A stretch of DNA of 64,000 nt from Xylocopa sonorina (taxonomy: Eukaryota > Arthropoda > Insecta > Hymenoptera > Apidae), in assembly GCF_050948175.1 (NCBI RefSeq), contig NW_027490120.1, forward strand, positions 744,001-808,000, in the 5' to 3' direction. The position numbers and the translations under genes are program-made. Shown here one piece after another: positions 11,433-27,137 of this stretch (position 1 is its first letter; each line of letters starts with the position of its first letter). The notes under the pieces are model-generated. The model was given only the letters and a program-made list of their open reading frames with translations, was not told the origin of the DNA and did not search any database.

Positions 11433-14400
11433 GAGAATACGAGGTATACGTGAAACTTCGTAATGGATATTTTATCATATCATGAAACATAAAAATGAGA
11501 TGAGATATCTCGTTCTAAGAAGCATTAGAACTCTACTGCTACGATACGTAGACACCTGCCAATACTATCACCTAGCAAGGAAGTGTCGTATTTACATTCT
11601 TTTGAAGTCAATACGAGGTATACATAACACTGCACATTGAATATTATATCTTATCATGAAACATAGAAATGAGATGCGATATCGCGATTTAAAAGCGTTA
11701 GAACTCCATTGCTACGATACGTAGACATCTGCAATCGCTATTTAATAGCAAGGAAGTGTCGCATTTACATTCTTTTGAAGTGAATACGGGGTATACATAA
11801 CGCTCCACAATGAATATTATATCTTATCATGAAACATAGAAATGAGATACGATATCGCGATTTAAGAAGCATTAGAACTCTATTGCTTCCATACGTAGAC
11901 AACTGCAAACGCTATTTCCTAGCAAGGAAGTGTCGCGATTACATCCTTTTGTGATGAATACGAGGTATACATAGCATTGCACAATGAATATTATGTATTA
12001 TCATGAAACATAGAAATGAGATGCGATATGGCAATTTAAGAAGCATTGGAACTCTATCGCTTCGATACGTAGATATCTGGAAGCGCTATTTCCAGGCAAG
12101 GAAGTGTGGCATTTACATTCTGTTGAAGTGAATACGAGGTATACATAACACTCCACAATGAATATTATATCTTATCATGAAACATAGAAATGAGATGCGA
12201 TATCGCGATTTAAGAGGCATTAGAACTTTATTGCTTAGATAGGTAGACATCTGCAGACGCTATTTCCTAGCAAGGAGGTGTCGTATTTACATTCTTTTGA
12301 AGAGAATACGAGGTATATATAACACTCCACAATGAATATTATATTTTATCGTGAAACATAGAAATGAGGATCGATTCGCGTTTTAAGAAGCATTAGAATT
12401 CTATTGCTACGATACATTGACATCTGCAGTCGCTATTTCCTAGCAAGGAAGTCTCGTGTTTACATTCTTTTGAAGTGAATACGGGGTATACATAACACTG
12501 CACAATGAATATTATATCTTGTCATGAAACATAGAAATGAGATGCGATATGACGATATAAGAAGCATTACAACTCTATTGCTTCGATACGTAGACATCTG
12601 CCATCGCTATTTCCTAGCAAGGAAGTGTCGCATTTACATTCAATCGAAGTGTAGACGAGGAATACATTACACTTCGTAATGAATATTATATCTTATCACG
12701 AAACATAGGAATGAGATGCGATATAGCTATTTAATAAGCATTAGATCTCTCTTGCTTCGATACGTAGACATCTGGCGACGCTATTACCTAGCAAGGAAGT
12801 GTTGCTTTTACATCCTTTCGATGTGAATACGAAGTATACATGACACTTCGCAATTAATATTAAATCTTATCATGAAACATAGAAAAGAGATGCGATATCG
12901 CGTTTTAAGAAGCATTAGAACTCTATTGCTTCGATACGTAGACATCTGCAAACGCTACTTCCTAGCAAGGATGTGTCGCATTTTCATTCTTTTGAACTGA
13001 ATACGAAGTGTACATGACACTCCGCAATGAATATTATATCTTATGCTAAAACAGAAATGAAGTGCGGTATCCCGTTTTAAGAAACATTAGAACCCTATTG
13101 CTTCGATACGTAGACATCTGCCAACGCTTTTTCCTAGCAATGAAGTGCCGCCTTTTAATTCGTTTGAAGTGTATGCGTCGTATACAAGACACTTCGCTAT
13201 GAATATTATACCTTATCATGAAACATTGGAATGAGATGCGGTATCGCATTTTGAGATGATTCAGAACTCTAATGCTATGATACGTAGACATTTGCAATCG
13301 CTATTTCCTAGTAAGGAAGTGTCGCATTTACATTCATTTGAAGCGTATGCCAGGTATACATGACACTTCGCAATGAATATTATATTATTATAATGAAACA
13401 TAGAAATGAGATGCGATATCGCGTTTTAAGTAGCATTAAAACTCTATTACTACGATACGTAGGTATCTGCAGACGCTATTTCGTAGCAAGGAAGTGTCGC
13501 ATTTACATTCCTTTGAAGTGAATGCGAGGTATACATAACACTGTACAAAGAATATTGTATCTTATCATGATACATAGAAGTGAGATGCGATATGGCGATT
13601 TAAGATGCATTTGAACTCTATTGCTTCGATACGTATACATCTGCAGACGCTACTTCCTAGCAAGGAAGTGTCGCACTTACATTCATTAGAAGTGTATGCG
13701 AGGTATACGTTACCCTTCGAAATGAATATTATATCTTATCATGAAACATAGAAATGGGATGCGATGTGACGACATATGAAGCATTAGAACTCTATTCCTT
13801 CGATACGTAGACACCTGCAAACGCTATTTCCTAGCAAGGAAGTGTCGCATTTACATTCTTTTGAAGTGAATACGAGGTGTACATAACACTGCACAATGAA
13901 TATTATATCTTATCATGAAACATAGAAATGAGATGCGATTTCGCGTTTTAAGAAGCATGGGAAGTCTATTGCTTCGATACGTAGACATCTGCAAACGCTA
14001 TTTAATAGCAAGGAAGTGTCGCAGTTACATACTTTTGAAGTGAATACGAAGTATACATGACTCTTCGGAATGAACATTATATCTTATCATGAAACATAGA
14101 AAAGAGATGCGATACCGAGAATTAAGAAACATTAGAACTCTATTGCTTCGATACGTAGACATCTGCCAACGCTATTTCCTAGCAAGGAAGTGTCGCATTT
14201 ACATTCAGTTGAAGTGTATGCGAGGTATACAAGACACTTCGCAATGAATATTACATCTTATCACGAAACATAGAAATGAGATGCGATATCGCGTTTTGAG
14301 AAACAATAGAACACTATTGATACGATACGTAGACATCTGCAAACGCTATTTCCTAGCAAGGAAATGTCGCATTTACATTCAGTTGAAGTGGATACTAGGT

Positions 14401-17400
14401 ATACATGACACTTCGCAATGAATATTATATCTTATCGTGAAACATAAAGATGAGTTGCGATATCGCGTTTCAAGAAGCATTAGAACACTGTTGCTTCGAC
14501 ACGTAGACATCTGTAAACGTAATTTCCTAGCAAGGAAGTGTCGCATTTACATTCATTTGAAGTGTATGCGAGGTATACATGACACTCCGCAATGAATATT
14601 ATATCTTATCATGTAACGTAGAAATGAGATGCGATATCGCGTTTTAAGAAGCATTAGAATTCTATTCCTTCGATACGTAAACATCTGCCGTCGTTACTTC
14701 CTAGCAAGGAAGTGTCGCATTTACATTCTATTGTAAGGAATACGATGTATACATGACACTTGGCAATGAATTTTATGCGAAATAATATGCGATATCGCGT
14801 TCTAAGAAGTAGTAGAACTCTACTGCTACGATACGCAGACATCTGCAAACGCTATTTTCTAGCAAACAAGTGTCGCACTTGCATTCCTTTGAAGTGAATA
14901 CGAGGTATACATGACTCTTCGCAATGAATATTATATCTTATCATGAAACATAGAAATGATATGCGATATCACATTTTAAGAAGCATTAGAACTCCATTGC
15001 CTCGATACTTAGTCATTTGCAAACGGTATTTCCCTACAAGGAAGGGTCGCATTTACATTCATTTGAAGTGTATGCGAGGTATACAAGACACTTCGCAATG
15101 AATATTATATCTTATCATGAAACATAGATATGAGATGCGAAATCGCGAATTAAGAAGCATTAGAACTCTGTTGCTTCGATACGTAGACATCTGCAGACGC
15201 TATTTCCTAGCAAGGAAGTGTCGCATTTTCATTCCTTTGAAGTGAATACGAGGTATACATAACACTCCACAATGAATATTATATCTTATCATTAAACATA
15301 GAAATAAGATGCGATGCGGCGATTTAAGAAGCATTAGAACACTATTGCTTCGATACGTAGACTTCTGCCAACGCTATTTCCTGACAAGGAAGTGTCGCAT
15401 TTACATTCAAGGCACTTCGCAATGAATATTATACCTTATCATGAAACATAGAAATGAGATGCGATATCGCGTTTTGAGAAGCATTAGAACTCATATGATA
15501 GGATAAGTAGACATCTGCAAACGCTATTTCCTAGCAAGGAAGTGTCGCATTTACATTCATTTGAAGTGTATACGAGGTATAAATGACACTTCGCAATGAA
15601 TATTATATCTTATCATGAAACATAGAAATGAGATGCGATATCGCGTTTTAAGAAGCATTAGAACACTATTGCTACGATACGCAGAAATATGCAAACGCTA
15701 TTTCCTAGCAAGGATGTGTCGCATTTATATTCTTTTGAAGTGAATGCGAGGTAAACATAACATTACACAATGAATATTATATATTGTCATGAAACATAGA
15801 AATGAGATGCGATATCGCGGTATAAGATGCATTAGATCATTATTGCTTCGATACGTAGTCATCTGCAAACGATATTTCCTAGCAATGAAGTGTCGCATTT
15901 ACATTCTTTTGAAGTGAGAACGAGGTATACATAACACTCCACAATGAATATTATATCTTATCATGAAACATAGAAATGGGGGGTGATATTGCGTTTTAAG
16001 AAGCATTAGAACACTAATTCTTCGATACGTAGACATCTGCAAACGCTACTGCCTAGCAAGGAAGTGTCGCATTTACATTCATTTGAAGTGTTTGGGAGGT
16101 ATACATGACACTTCGCAATGAATTTTGTATCTTATCATGAAACATAGGAGTAAGTGGCGATATCCCGTTTTAAGAACCATTAGAAATCTATTGCTGCGAT
16201 ACATAGACATCTGCAAACTCTACTTCCTAGCAAGGAAGTGTCGCATTTACTTTCTTTTGAAGTGAATACGAGGTTAACATGACACTTCGCAATGAATATT
16301 ATATCTTATCATGAAACATAGAAGTGAGATGCAATGTCGCATTATTTGAAACATTAGAACTCTTTTGCTTCGATACGTGGACATCTGCAAACGCTATTTA
16401 ACAGCAAGGAAGTGACGCATTTATATTCTTTTGAAGTGAATACGGCGTATACATAACACTCCACAATGGATATTATATCTTATCTCGAAACATAGGAATG
16501 AGTTGCGATATCGCGATTTAAGAAGCATCAGTACTCTATAGCTTCGATACGTAGACATCTGGAAACGTAATTTCCTAGAAAGGAAGTGTCGCAGTTACAT
16601 TAATTTGAAGTGTAGAAGAGGAATACATAACACTTCGTAATGGATATTATATCTTATCATGGCACATAGAAATGAGATGCGATATTGCGATTTAAGAAGC
16701 TTTGGAAATCTATTGCTTCGATACGTAGACATCTGGAAACGTAATTTCCTAGAAAGGAAGTGTCGCATTTACATTCTCTTGAATTGTATGCGAGGTATGC
16801 ATACCACGCCACAATGAATATTATCTCTTATCTCGAAACATAGAAATGAGATGCGATATCTCGATTCAAGAAGCAATGCAAAGCTATTGCTTCGATACGT
16901 AGACATCTGCCAAAGCTACTTCCTAGCAAGGAAGTGTCGCCTTTACATTCTTTTGAAGTGAATACGAGGTATGCATGTCACTTCGCAATGAATATTATAT
17001 CTTATCATGAAACACAGAAATGAGATGCGATATCGCGATTTAAGGAGCATTAGAACTCTATTGTTTCGATACGTAGACATGTGGAAACGCTATTTCCTAG
17101 AAAGGAAGTGTCGCATTTTCATTCTTTTAAAGTGAATACGAGGTATTCATGACACTTCGCAATGAATATTATATCTTATCGTGAAACATACAAATGAGAT
17201 GCGACATCTCGTTTTCAGAAGCATTAGAAATCTATTGCTTCGATACGGAGACATCTGCAAACGCTATTTCCTGGCAAGGAAGTGTCGCATTTACATTCTT
17301 TTGCAGTGAATACGAGGTATACATGTTACTTCGCAATGAGTATTATATCTTATCATGAAACGTAGAAATGAGATGCGATATCGCGTTTTGAGAAGCGTTA

Positions 17401-17839
17401 GAACTCTATTGCTGATTCTACTCTATTGCGATACGTTGACAACTGCAGACGCTATTTAATAGCAAGGTAGTGTCGCATTTTCATTCCTTTGAAGTGAATA
17501 CGAGGTATACATAACACTCCCCAATGAATATTATACCTTATAACGAAACATAGAAATGAAGTGCAATATCGCGATTTAAGGAGCATTAGAGCTCTATTGC
17601 TTCTATACGGAGACATCTGCAAACGCTATTTCCTAGCAATGAAGTGTCGCATTTACATTCCTTTGAAGTGTATGCGAGGTATAAGTGGCACTTCGCAATG
17701 AATATTATATCTTATCGTGAAGCATAGAAATGAGATGCGATATGGCGATTTAAGAAGCATTAGAACTCTATTGCTTCGATACGTAGATATCTGGTAACGT
17801 AATTTTCTAGAAAGAAGTGTCGCATTTACATTCATTTGA

Positions 17840-17880
17840 AGTGTGTGCCAGGTATACATGACACGCGATTTAAGAAGCTC
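17840..17880. repeat. Internally deleted satellite monomer
   Basis: At about 17865 the sequence passes from catgacac straight to gcgatttaagaagc, dropping roughly 60 bp of the monomer (the caatgaatatta to gatgcgat part). Other short monomers are near 14770, 15405 (about 30-40 bp lost after tttacattca) and 24597 (about 36 bp lost). Near 17415-17430 one monomer has an insertion that partly repeats ctctattg. Confidence 0.75.
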
Positions 17881-20800
17881 TAGTAGTCTATTGCTTCCAT
17901 ACGTAGACATCTGCAAACGCTACTTCCTAGCAAGGAAGTGTCGCATTTACATTCATTTGAAGTGTATGCGAGGTATACATGACACTACGCAATTAATATT
18001 ATATCTTATCACGAAGCATAGAAATGAGATGCGATATCCCGTTTCAAGAGGCATTAGAACTCTATTGCTTCGATACGTAGACGTCTGCAATCGCTATTTC
18101 CTAGGAAGGAAGTGTCGCATTTATATTCCTTTGAAGTGAATGCGAGGTATACATAACATTGCACAATGAATATTATATATTATCATGAAACATAGAAATG
18201 AGTTGCGATATCGCGATATAAGATGCATTAGAACTTTATTGCTTCGATACGTAGACATCTGCCATCGCTATTTCCTAGCAAGGAAGTGTCGCATTTACAT
18301 TCATTTGAAGTGAAGGCGAGGAATACATGACACTTCGCAAGGCATATTATATCTTATAATGAAACATAGAAAGAAGATGCGATATCTCGTTTTAAGAAGC
18401 ATTATAACACGCTTGCTACGATACGTAGACATCAGCAAACGCTATTTCCTAGCAAGGAAGAGTCGCATTTACTTTCTTCTGAAGTGAATACAAGGTATAT
18501 ATGACACATCGCAATTAATATTATATCGTATCATGAAACATAGAAATGAGATGCGATATCCCGTTTCAAGAGGCATTAGAACTCTATTGCTTCGATACGT
18601 AGACATCTGCAATCGCTATTTCCTAGGATGGAAGTGTCGCATTTATATTCTTCTGAAGTGTATGCGGGGTATAAGTGATACTTCGCAATGCATACAATAT
18701 CTTATCATGAAACATAGAAACGAGATGCGATATCCCGCTTCAAGAAGCATTAGAACTTTATTGCTTCGATACGTAGACATCTGCAAACGCTATTTCCTAG
18801 CACGGAAGTGTCGCATTTACATTCATCTGAAGTGAATACGAGGAATACATGAATATTCGCAATGAATATTATATCTTATCATGAAACATAGAAATGTGAT
18901 GCAATATCGTGTTTTAAGAAGCATTAGAACTCTATTGCTACGATACGTAGACATCTGCAAACGCAATTTCCTAGCAAGGAAGTGTCGCATTTACATTCTT
19001 CTGAAGTGAATAGAGGGTATACATGAAACTGCGCAGTTAATATTATATATTATCATGAAACATAGAAATGTGATGTTATATCGCGTTTTATGAAGCATTA
19101 GAACTCTATTGCTACCATACGTAGGCATCAGCAAACGCTATTTCCTAGTAGGGAAGTGTCGCATTTACATTCATTTTAAGCGAATACGAGGAATACATGA
19201 AACTTCGCAATGAGTATTATATGTTATCATGAGACATAGAAATGAGATGCGATATCTCTTTTTAAGAAGCATACAACACGCTTGCTACGATATGTAGACA
19301 CCTTCAAACGCTATCTCCTAGCAAGGAAGTGCCGCATTTACACTCATTTGAAGTGAATAGGTGGAATACATGGAACTTCGCAAAGAATATTATATCTTAT
19401 CATGAAACATAGAAATGAGAAGCGATATCTCGTTCTAAGAAGAATTATAACTCTATTCCTACGATACGTAGACATCTGCAGGCGCTACTTCCTAGCAAGG
19501 AAGTATCGCAAATACATTCTGTTGAAGTGAATACGAGGTATACATGACACTTAGCAATGAATATTATATCTTATCATGAAACATAGAAATGAGGTACGAT
19601 ATCGCGTTTTAAGAAGCATAAGAACTCCATTGCTACGATACGTAGATATCTGGAAACGCTATTTCCTGTCAGGGAAGTGTCGCATTTACATTCTTTTGAA
19701 GTGAATACGTGGTATACGTGACACTTCGCAATGAATATTATATCGTGTCATGTAACATAGAAATGAGGTACGATATCGCGTTTTAAGAAGCATAAGAACT
19801 CTATTGCTACGATACGTAGATATCTGGAAACGCTATTTCCTATCAGGGAAGTGTCGCATTTACATTCTTTTGAAGTGAATACGTAGTATACGTGACACTT
19901 CGAAATGAATATTATATCGTGTCATGATACATAGAAATGAGATGCGATATCCGGATTTAAGAAGAATAAAACTCTATTTCTTCGATACGTAGACATCTGT
20001 AATCGTAATTTTCTAGAAAGAAAGTGTCGCATTTACAATCATTTGAAGTGTGTGCGGGGTATACATGACACTTCGCAATGAATATTATATCCTATCATGA
20101 AACATAGAAATGTGATGCTATATCGCGTTTTAAGTAGCATTAGAACCCTATTTCTATGATACGTAGACATCTGGAAACCCTAATTCCTAGCAGGGAAGTG
20201 TCGCATATGCATTCTTTTGAAGTGAATACGAGGTATACATGACACTTCGCAATGAATATCGTTTTTTATCATGAAACATAGAAATGAGATGCGATATCGC
20301 GATTTAAGAAGCATTAGAGCTCTATTGCTACGATACGGAGACATCTGCAAACGCAATTTCCTAGCAAGGAAGTGTCGCATTTACATTCTTTTAAAGTGAA
20401 TACGAGGTATACATGACACTTCGCAATGAATATTATCTCTTATCACGAAACATAGAAGTGAGATGCGATATCACGTTTTAGGAAGCATTAGAACTCTATT
20501 GCTACGACACGCAGACATCTGCAAACTATTTCCTAGCATGGAAGTGTCGCATTTACATTCTTTTGTAGTCAATACGAGGTATACATGACACTTCGCAATG
20601 AAAATTATATCTTATCATGAAACATGGAAATGAGATGCGATCTCGCGTTTTAAGAAGCATTTGAGCTCTACTTCGTCGATACGTAGACATCTGCAAACGC
20701 TACTTCCTAGCAAGGAAGTGTCGCATTTACATTCTTTTGAAGTGAATACCTGGCATACGTGACACTTCGCAATGAATACTATATCTTATCATGAAACATA

Positions 20801-22475
20801 GAAATGAGATGCGACATCGCTCTTTAAGAAGCATTAGAACTAATTTGCTACTATACGTAGACATCTGCAAACGCTATTTCCTAGCAAGGAAGTGTCGCAT
20901 TTACATTCTTTTGAAGTGAATACGAGGTATACATAACACTCCACAATGAATATTATATCTTATCATGAAACCAAGAAGTGAGGATCGATTTCGGGTTTTA
21001 AGAAGCGTTAGAATTCCTTTGCTACCAATCGTAGACATCTGCAGACGCTATTTCCTAGCAAGGAAGTTTCGCATTTACATTCCTTTGAAGTGAATACGAG
21101 GTATTCATAACACTCCACAATGAATATTATATGTTATCATGAAACATAGAAATGAGGATCGATTTCGTGTTTTAAGCAGCATTAGAATTCCTTTGCTACG
21201 ATTCGTAGACATCTGCAAACGCTATTACCGAGGAAGGAATTTTCGCATTTACATTCATTTGAAGTGTATACGAGGTACACATAACACTCCGCAATGGATA
21301 TTATATCTTATCATGAAACATAGAATTGAAATGCGATATCGCGTTTCAAGAAGCATTGGAGCTCTATTGCTTCGATACGTAGACATATGGAAACGTAATT
21401 TTCTAGAAAGGAAGTGTCGCATTTACATTCATTTGATGTGTAGACGAGATATACATAACACCTCGCAATGAATATTATATCTTATCATGAAACATAGAAA
21501 TGAGATGCGACTTCTAGCTTTAAGAAGCATTAGAACTCTATTGTTTCTATACGCAGACATCTGGAAACGCTATTTCCTAGCAAGGAAGTGTCGCATTTAC
21601 ATTCATTTGAAGTGTATGCGAGGTATACGTGGCATTTCGCAATGAATATTATATCTTATCATGGAACATAGAAATGACATGCGATATTGCGTTTTAAGAA
21701 GCATTGGAATTCTGTTGCTACGATACGTAAACATCCGCCATCGCTGTTTCCTAGGAAGGAAGTGTCGCATTTACATTCTTTTGAAGTGGGTATGGGGTGT
21801 ACATGACACTTCGCAATGAATATTATACCTTATCATGAGACATAGAGTTGAGATGCGATATCGCGTTTTAAGAATCATTAGAACCCTATTGCTACGATAC
21901 CTAGACATCTGCGAACGCTATTTGCTAGCAAGGAAGTGTCGCATTTACATTCATTTGAAGTGAATACGAGGAATACATGAAACTTCGCAATGAATATTAT
22001 ATCTTATCGTGAAACATGGAAATGAAATACGGTATCCCGTTTTAAGAAGCATTAGAACACTATTGCTTCGATACGTAGACATCTGCAAACTCTATTTCCT
22101 GGCAAGGAAGTGTCGCATTTACATTCTTTTGATGTGAATACGAGTTATACGTGTAACTTCAAAATGAATATTATATCTTATCATGAAACATAAAAATGAG
22201 ATGCGATATCGCGTTTTGAGAAGCATTAGAACTCTTGCTACGATACGTAGACATCTGCAAACGCTATTTGCTAGCAAGGAAGTGTCGTATTTCCATTCTT
22301 TTGGTGTGAATACGGGTTATACATAACACTGCACAATGAATATTATATCTTAGCATGAAGCATATAAATGGGGAGCGATTTCGCTTTTAAAGAAGCATTA
22401 GAACTCTATTGCTTCGTTACGTAGACAACTGCCACCGCTATTTCCTAGCAAGGAAGTGTCGCATTTACATTCATT

Positions 22476-25400
22476 TGAGGTGAATACGAGGTATACATAA
22501 CACTCCACAATGAATATTATATCTTATCATGAAACCAAGGAATGAGGATCGATTTCGTATTTTAAGAAGCATTAGAACTCCTTTGCTACGATACGTAGAC
22601 ATCTGCAAATGCTATTTCCTAGCAGGGAGGTGACGCATTTACAATCTTTGGAAGTGAATACGAGGTATACATAACACTCCACAATGAATGTTATATCTTA
22701 TCATGAAACACAGAAATGAGATGCGATATCGCGTTTTAAGAAGCGTTAGAACTCTATTGCTTCGATACCTAGACATCTGCAAACGCTACTTCCTAGCAGG
22801 GTAGTGTCGTATTTACATTCACTTGAAGTGTAGACGAGATATACTTAACACTACACGATGAATATTATATCTTATCCTGAATCATAGAAATGAGATGCGA
22901 TATCGCGTTTTAAGAAGCATTAGAACTCTATTGCTGCTATACGTAGACATCTGGAAACGCTATTTCCTGGCAAGTATGTGTGGGATTTACATTGTTTAAA
23001 GTGCAGGCGAGGTATACATAACACTTCGTAATGAACATTATATCTTATCACGAAACACAGGACTGCGACGGGATATCGCGTTTTAAGAAGCATTAGAACT
23101 CCACTGATTCGATACGTTCACATCTGGAAACTCTGATTCCTACCAAGGAAGTGTGACATTTACATACTTTTAAAGTGTAGACGAGGTACACGTAACACTT
23201 CGCAATGAATATTATATCTTATCACGAAACATAGAAATGAGATGCGATATCTCGTTTTAAGAAGCATTAGAACTCTATTGCTTCGATACGTAGACATCTG
23301 AAAACGCTATTTCCTAGCAAGGATGTGTCGCACATTCATTCACCTGAAGTGTATGCGAGGTATACGTGATACTTCGCAGTGAATAATATATCTTACCATG
23401 AAATATAGGATTGAGATGCTATATCTCGTTTTAAGAAGCAATATAACACGCTTGCTACGACACGTAGACATCTGCAAACGCTATTTCCTAGCAAGGAAGT
23501 GTCGCATTTACATTCATTGGAAGTGTATGCGATGTATAAGTGACACTTCGCAATAAATATTATATCTTATCATGAAACATAGAAATGAGATGCGTTATCG
23601 CGTTTTCAGAAGCATTAGAAATCTATTGCTTGGATACGTAGACATCTGCAAGCGCTATTTCCTAGCGTGGAAGTGTCGCATTTACTTTCTTTTGAAGAGA
23701 ATACGAGGTATACATGACACTTCGCAATGAACATTATATCTTATCATGAAACATAGAAATGAGATGCGATATCGCGTTTTAAGAAGCACTAGAACTCTAT
23801 ATCTACGATATGTAGTCATCTGCATACGCTATTTCCTAGCAAGGACGTGTCGCGTTCACTTTCTTTTGAAGTGAATACGAGGTATACATGACACTTCGCA
23901 ATGAATATTATACCATATTAGGAAACATAGAAATGAAATACGATATAGCGATTTAAGAAGCATTAGAACTCTATTGCTTCGATACGGAGACATCTGCAAA
24001 CGCTATTTCCTAGAATGGAAGTGACGCATTTACATTCTTATGAAGTGAATACGAGGTGTACGTGACACTTCGCAATGAATATTATATCTTACCATGAAAC
24101 CTAGAAATGCGATGCGACATCTAGTTTTAAGAAGCATTAGAACACTTTTGTTTCGTTACGTTGACATCTGCAAACGCTATTTCCTAGCAAGGAAATGTCG
24201 CATTTACATTTTTTTGAAGTGAAAACGAGGTATAGATGACACTTCGCAGTTAATATTATATCTTATCATGAAACATAGAAATGAGATGCGATATCGCGAT
24301 TTAAGAAGCGTTAGAACACTATTGCTTCGATACGTAGACATCTGCAAACGCTAATTCCTAGCAAGGAAGTGTCGCATTTACATTCATTTGAAGTGTAGAC
24401 GAGATATACATAACACTGCACAATGAATATTATATCTTATCATGAATCGTAGAAATGAGATGCGATATCGCGATTTAAGGAGCATTAGAACTCTAATGCT
24501 TCGATACGTAGACATCTGCGGACGCTATTTCCTAGCAAGGAAGTGTCGCATTTACATTCTTCTGAAGTGAATACGAGGTATACATAACACTCCACGTGAT
24601 GCGATATCGCGATTTAAGGTGCATTAGAACTCTAGTGCTTCGATACGTAGACATCTGCCAACGCTATTTCCTAGCAAGGAAGTGTCGCATTTACATTCAT
24701 TTGAAGTGTATGCGAGGTATACAAGACATTTTGCAATGAATATTACATCTTACCATGAAACATGGAAATGAAATGCAATATCGCGTTTTGGGAAGCATTA
24801 GAACTCTAATGCTACGATACGTAGATATCTGCCAACGCTATTTCCTAGCAAGGAAGTGTCGCATTTACATTCATTTGCAGTGAATAGGAGGTATACTTAA
24901 CACTGCACAATGAATATTATATCTTATCATGAAGCATAGAAATGAGATGCGATATCTCGATTTAAGAAGCATTAGAACACTTCTGCTACGATACATAGAC
25001 ATCGGCAAACGCTATTTCCTAGCAAGGAAGTGTCGCATTTACATTCTTTTGAAGTGGGTATGAGGTATACATGACACTTCGCAATGAATATTATCCTTAT
25101 CATGAGACATAGAAATGAGATGCTATATCGCGTTTTAAGAAGCATTGGAACTCTATTGCGTCGATACGTAGATATCTGCAAACACCATTTCCTAGCAAGG
25201 AAGTGTCGCATTTACATTCCTTTGAAGTGAATACGAGGTATACGTAACACTCCACAATGAATATTATATCTTATTACAAAACATAGAAATGAGATGCGAT
25301 TTCGCGTTTTGAAATGCAATAGAAATCTAATGCTACGATACGCAGACATCTGCAAACGCTACTTCCTAGCAAGGAAGTGTCGCATTTACATTCATTTTTA

Positions 25401-25795
25401 GTGAAGACGAGGAATACGTGACACTTCGCAATGCGTATTATAACTTATCAAGAAAAATAGGAATGATATGCGATATCTCGTTTTAAGAAGCATTAGAACT
25501 CTATTGCTTCGATTCGTAGACATCTGCAAACGCTATTTCCTAGCAAGGAAGTGTCGCATTTGCATTCATTTGAAGTGTATGCGATGTATACGTGACACTT
25601 CGCAATAAATATTATATCTTATCACGAAACATAGAAATGAGATGCGATATCGCGTTTTGAGATGCAATAGAAATCTAATGCTACGATACGCAGACATCTG
25701 CAAACGCTATTTCCTAGCAAGGAAGTGTCGCATGTACATTCTTATGAGGTGAATACGAGGTATACATAACACTCCACAATGAATATTATATCTTA
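22476..25795. repeat. Source region of a mosaic duplication
   Basis: Segment P (22476-23261) matches 27138-27923 at an offset of 4662 bp. Segment Q (about 24619-25795) matches 27924-29100 at an offset of 3305 bp. The copy therefore lacks 1357 bp, close to eight monomers of which one (near 24597) is already short. Diagnostic variants: gaaaccaaggaatgaggatc and ggcaagtatgtgtgggattt in P; acaagacattttgcaatg and gaagtgggtatgaggt in Q. Confidence 0.85.
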
Positions 25796-27137
25796 TCGTG
25801 AAACATAGATTTGAGATGCGATCTCACGGTATAAGAAGCATTAGAACTCTATTGCTACGATACGTAGATATCTACAAATGCTATTTCCTAGCAAGGAAGT
25901 GTCGCATTTATATTCCTTTGAAGTAAATGCGAGGTATACATAACATTGCACAATGAATATTATATATTATCATGAAACATAGAAATGGGATGCGATATTG
26001 CGGTATAAGATGCACTAGAACTTTATTGCTTCGATACGTAGACATCTGCAAACGCTATTTTCTAGCAAGGAAGTGTCGCATTTACATTCAATCAGACGTG
26101 AATACGAGGAATACATGAAACTTCGCAATGAATATTATATCTTATCATGAAACATAGAAATGAGATGCGATATCGCGTTTTGAGAAGCATTAGAACTCTA
26201 TTGCTACGATACGTAGACATCTGCAAACGCTATTTCCTAGCAAGGAAGTGTCGCATTTACATTCATTTGAAGTGTATGCGAGGTTTACGTGACACTTCGC
26301 AATGCATAATATATCTTACCATGAAACATAGGAATGAGATGCGATATCTCGTTTTAAGAAGCATTAGAACTCTATTGCTTCGATTCGTAGACACCTGCAA
26401 ACGCTATTTCCTAGCAAGGAAGTGTCGTATTTACATTCATTTGAAGTGTATGCGATGTATACGTGACACTTCGCAATAAATAATATATCTTATCATGAAA
26501 CATAGAAATGAGATGCGATATCGCGTTTTGAGATGCAATAGAAATCTAATGCTACGATACGCAGACATCTGCAAACGCTACTTCCTAGCAAGGAAGTGTC
26601 GCATTTACATACTTTTGAGGTGAATACGAGGTATACATAACACTCCACAATGAATATTATATCTTTTCGTGAAACATAGAAATGAGATGCGATATTGCGT
26701 TTTGAGAAGCATTAGAACTCCATTGCTACGATACGTAGACATCTGCAAACGCTATTTCCTAGCAGGGAAGTGTCGCATTTACATTCTTTTGATGTGAATG
26801 CGAGGTATACATAACACTCCACAATGAATATTATATCTTTTCATGAAACATAGAAATGAGATGCGATATGGCGATTTATGAAGCATTAGAACTCCATTGC
26901 TACGATACGTAGACATCTGCAAACGCTATTTCCTAGCAAGGAAGTGTCGCATTTACACTCTTTTGAAAGTAATGCGAGGTATACATGACACTTCGCAATC
27001 AATATTATATCTTATCATGAAACATAGAAATGAGATGCGATATGGCGATTTATGAAGCATTAGAACTCTATTGCTTCGATACGTAGCCATCTGCAAGCGC
27101 TATTTCCTAGCAAGGAAGTGTCGCATTTACATTCTTT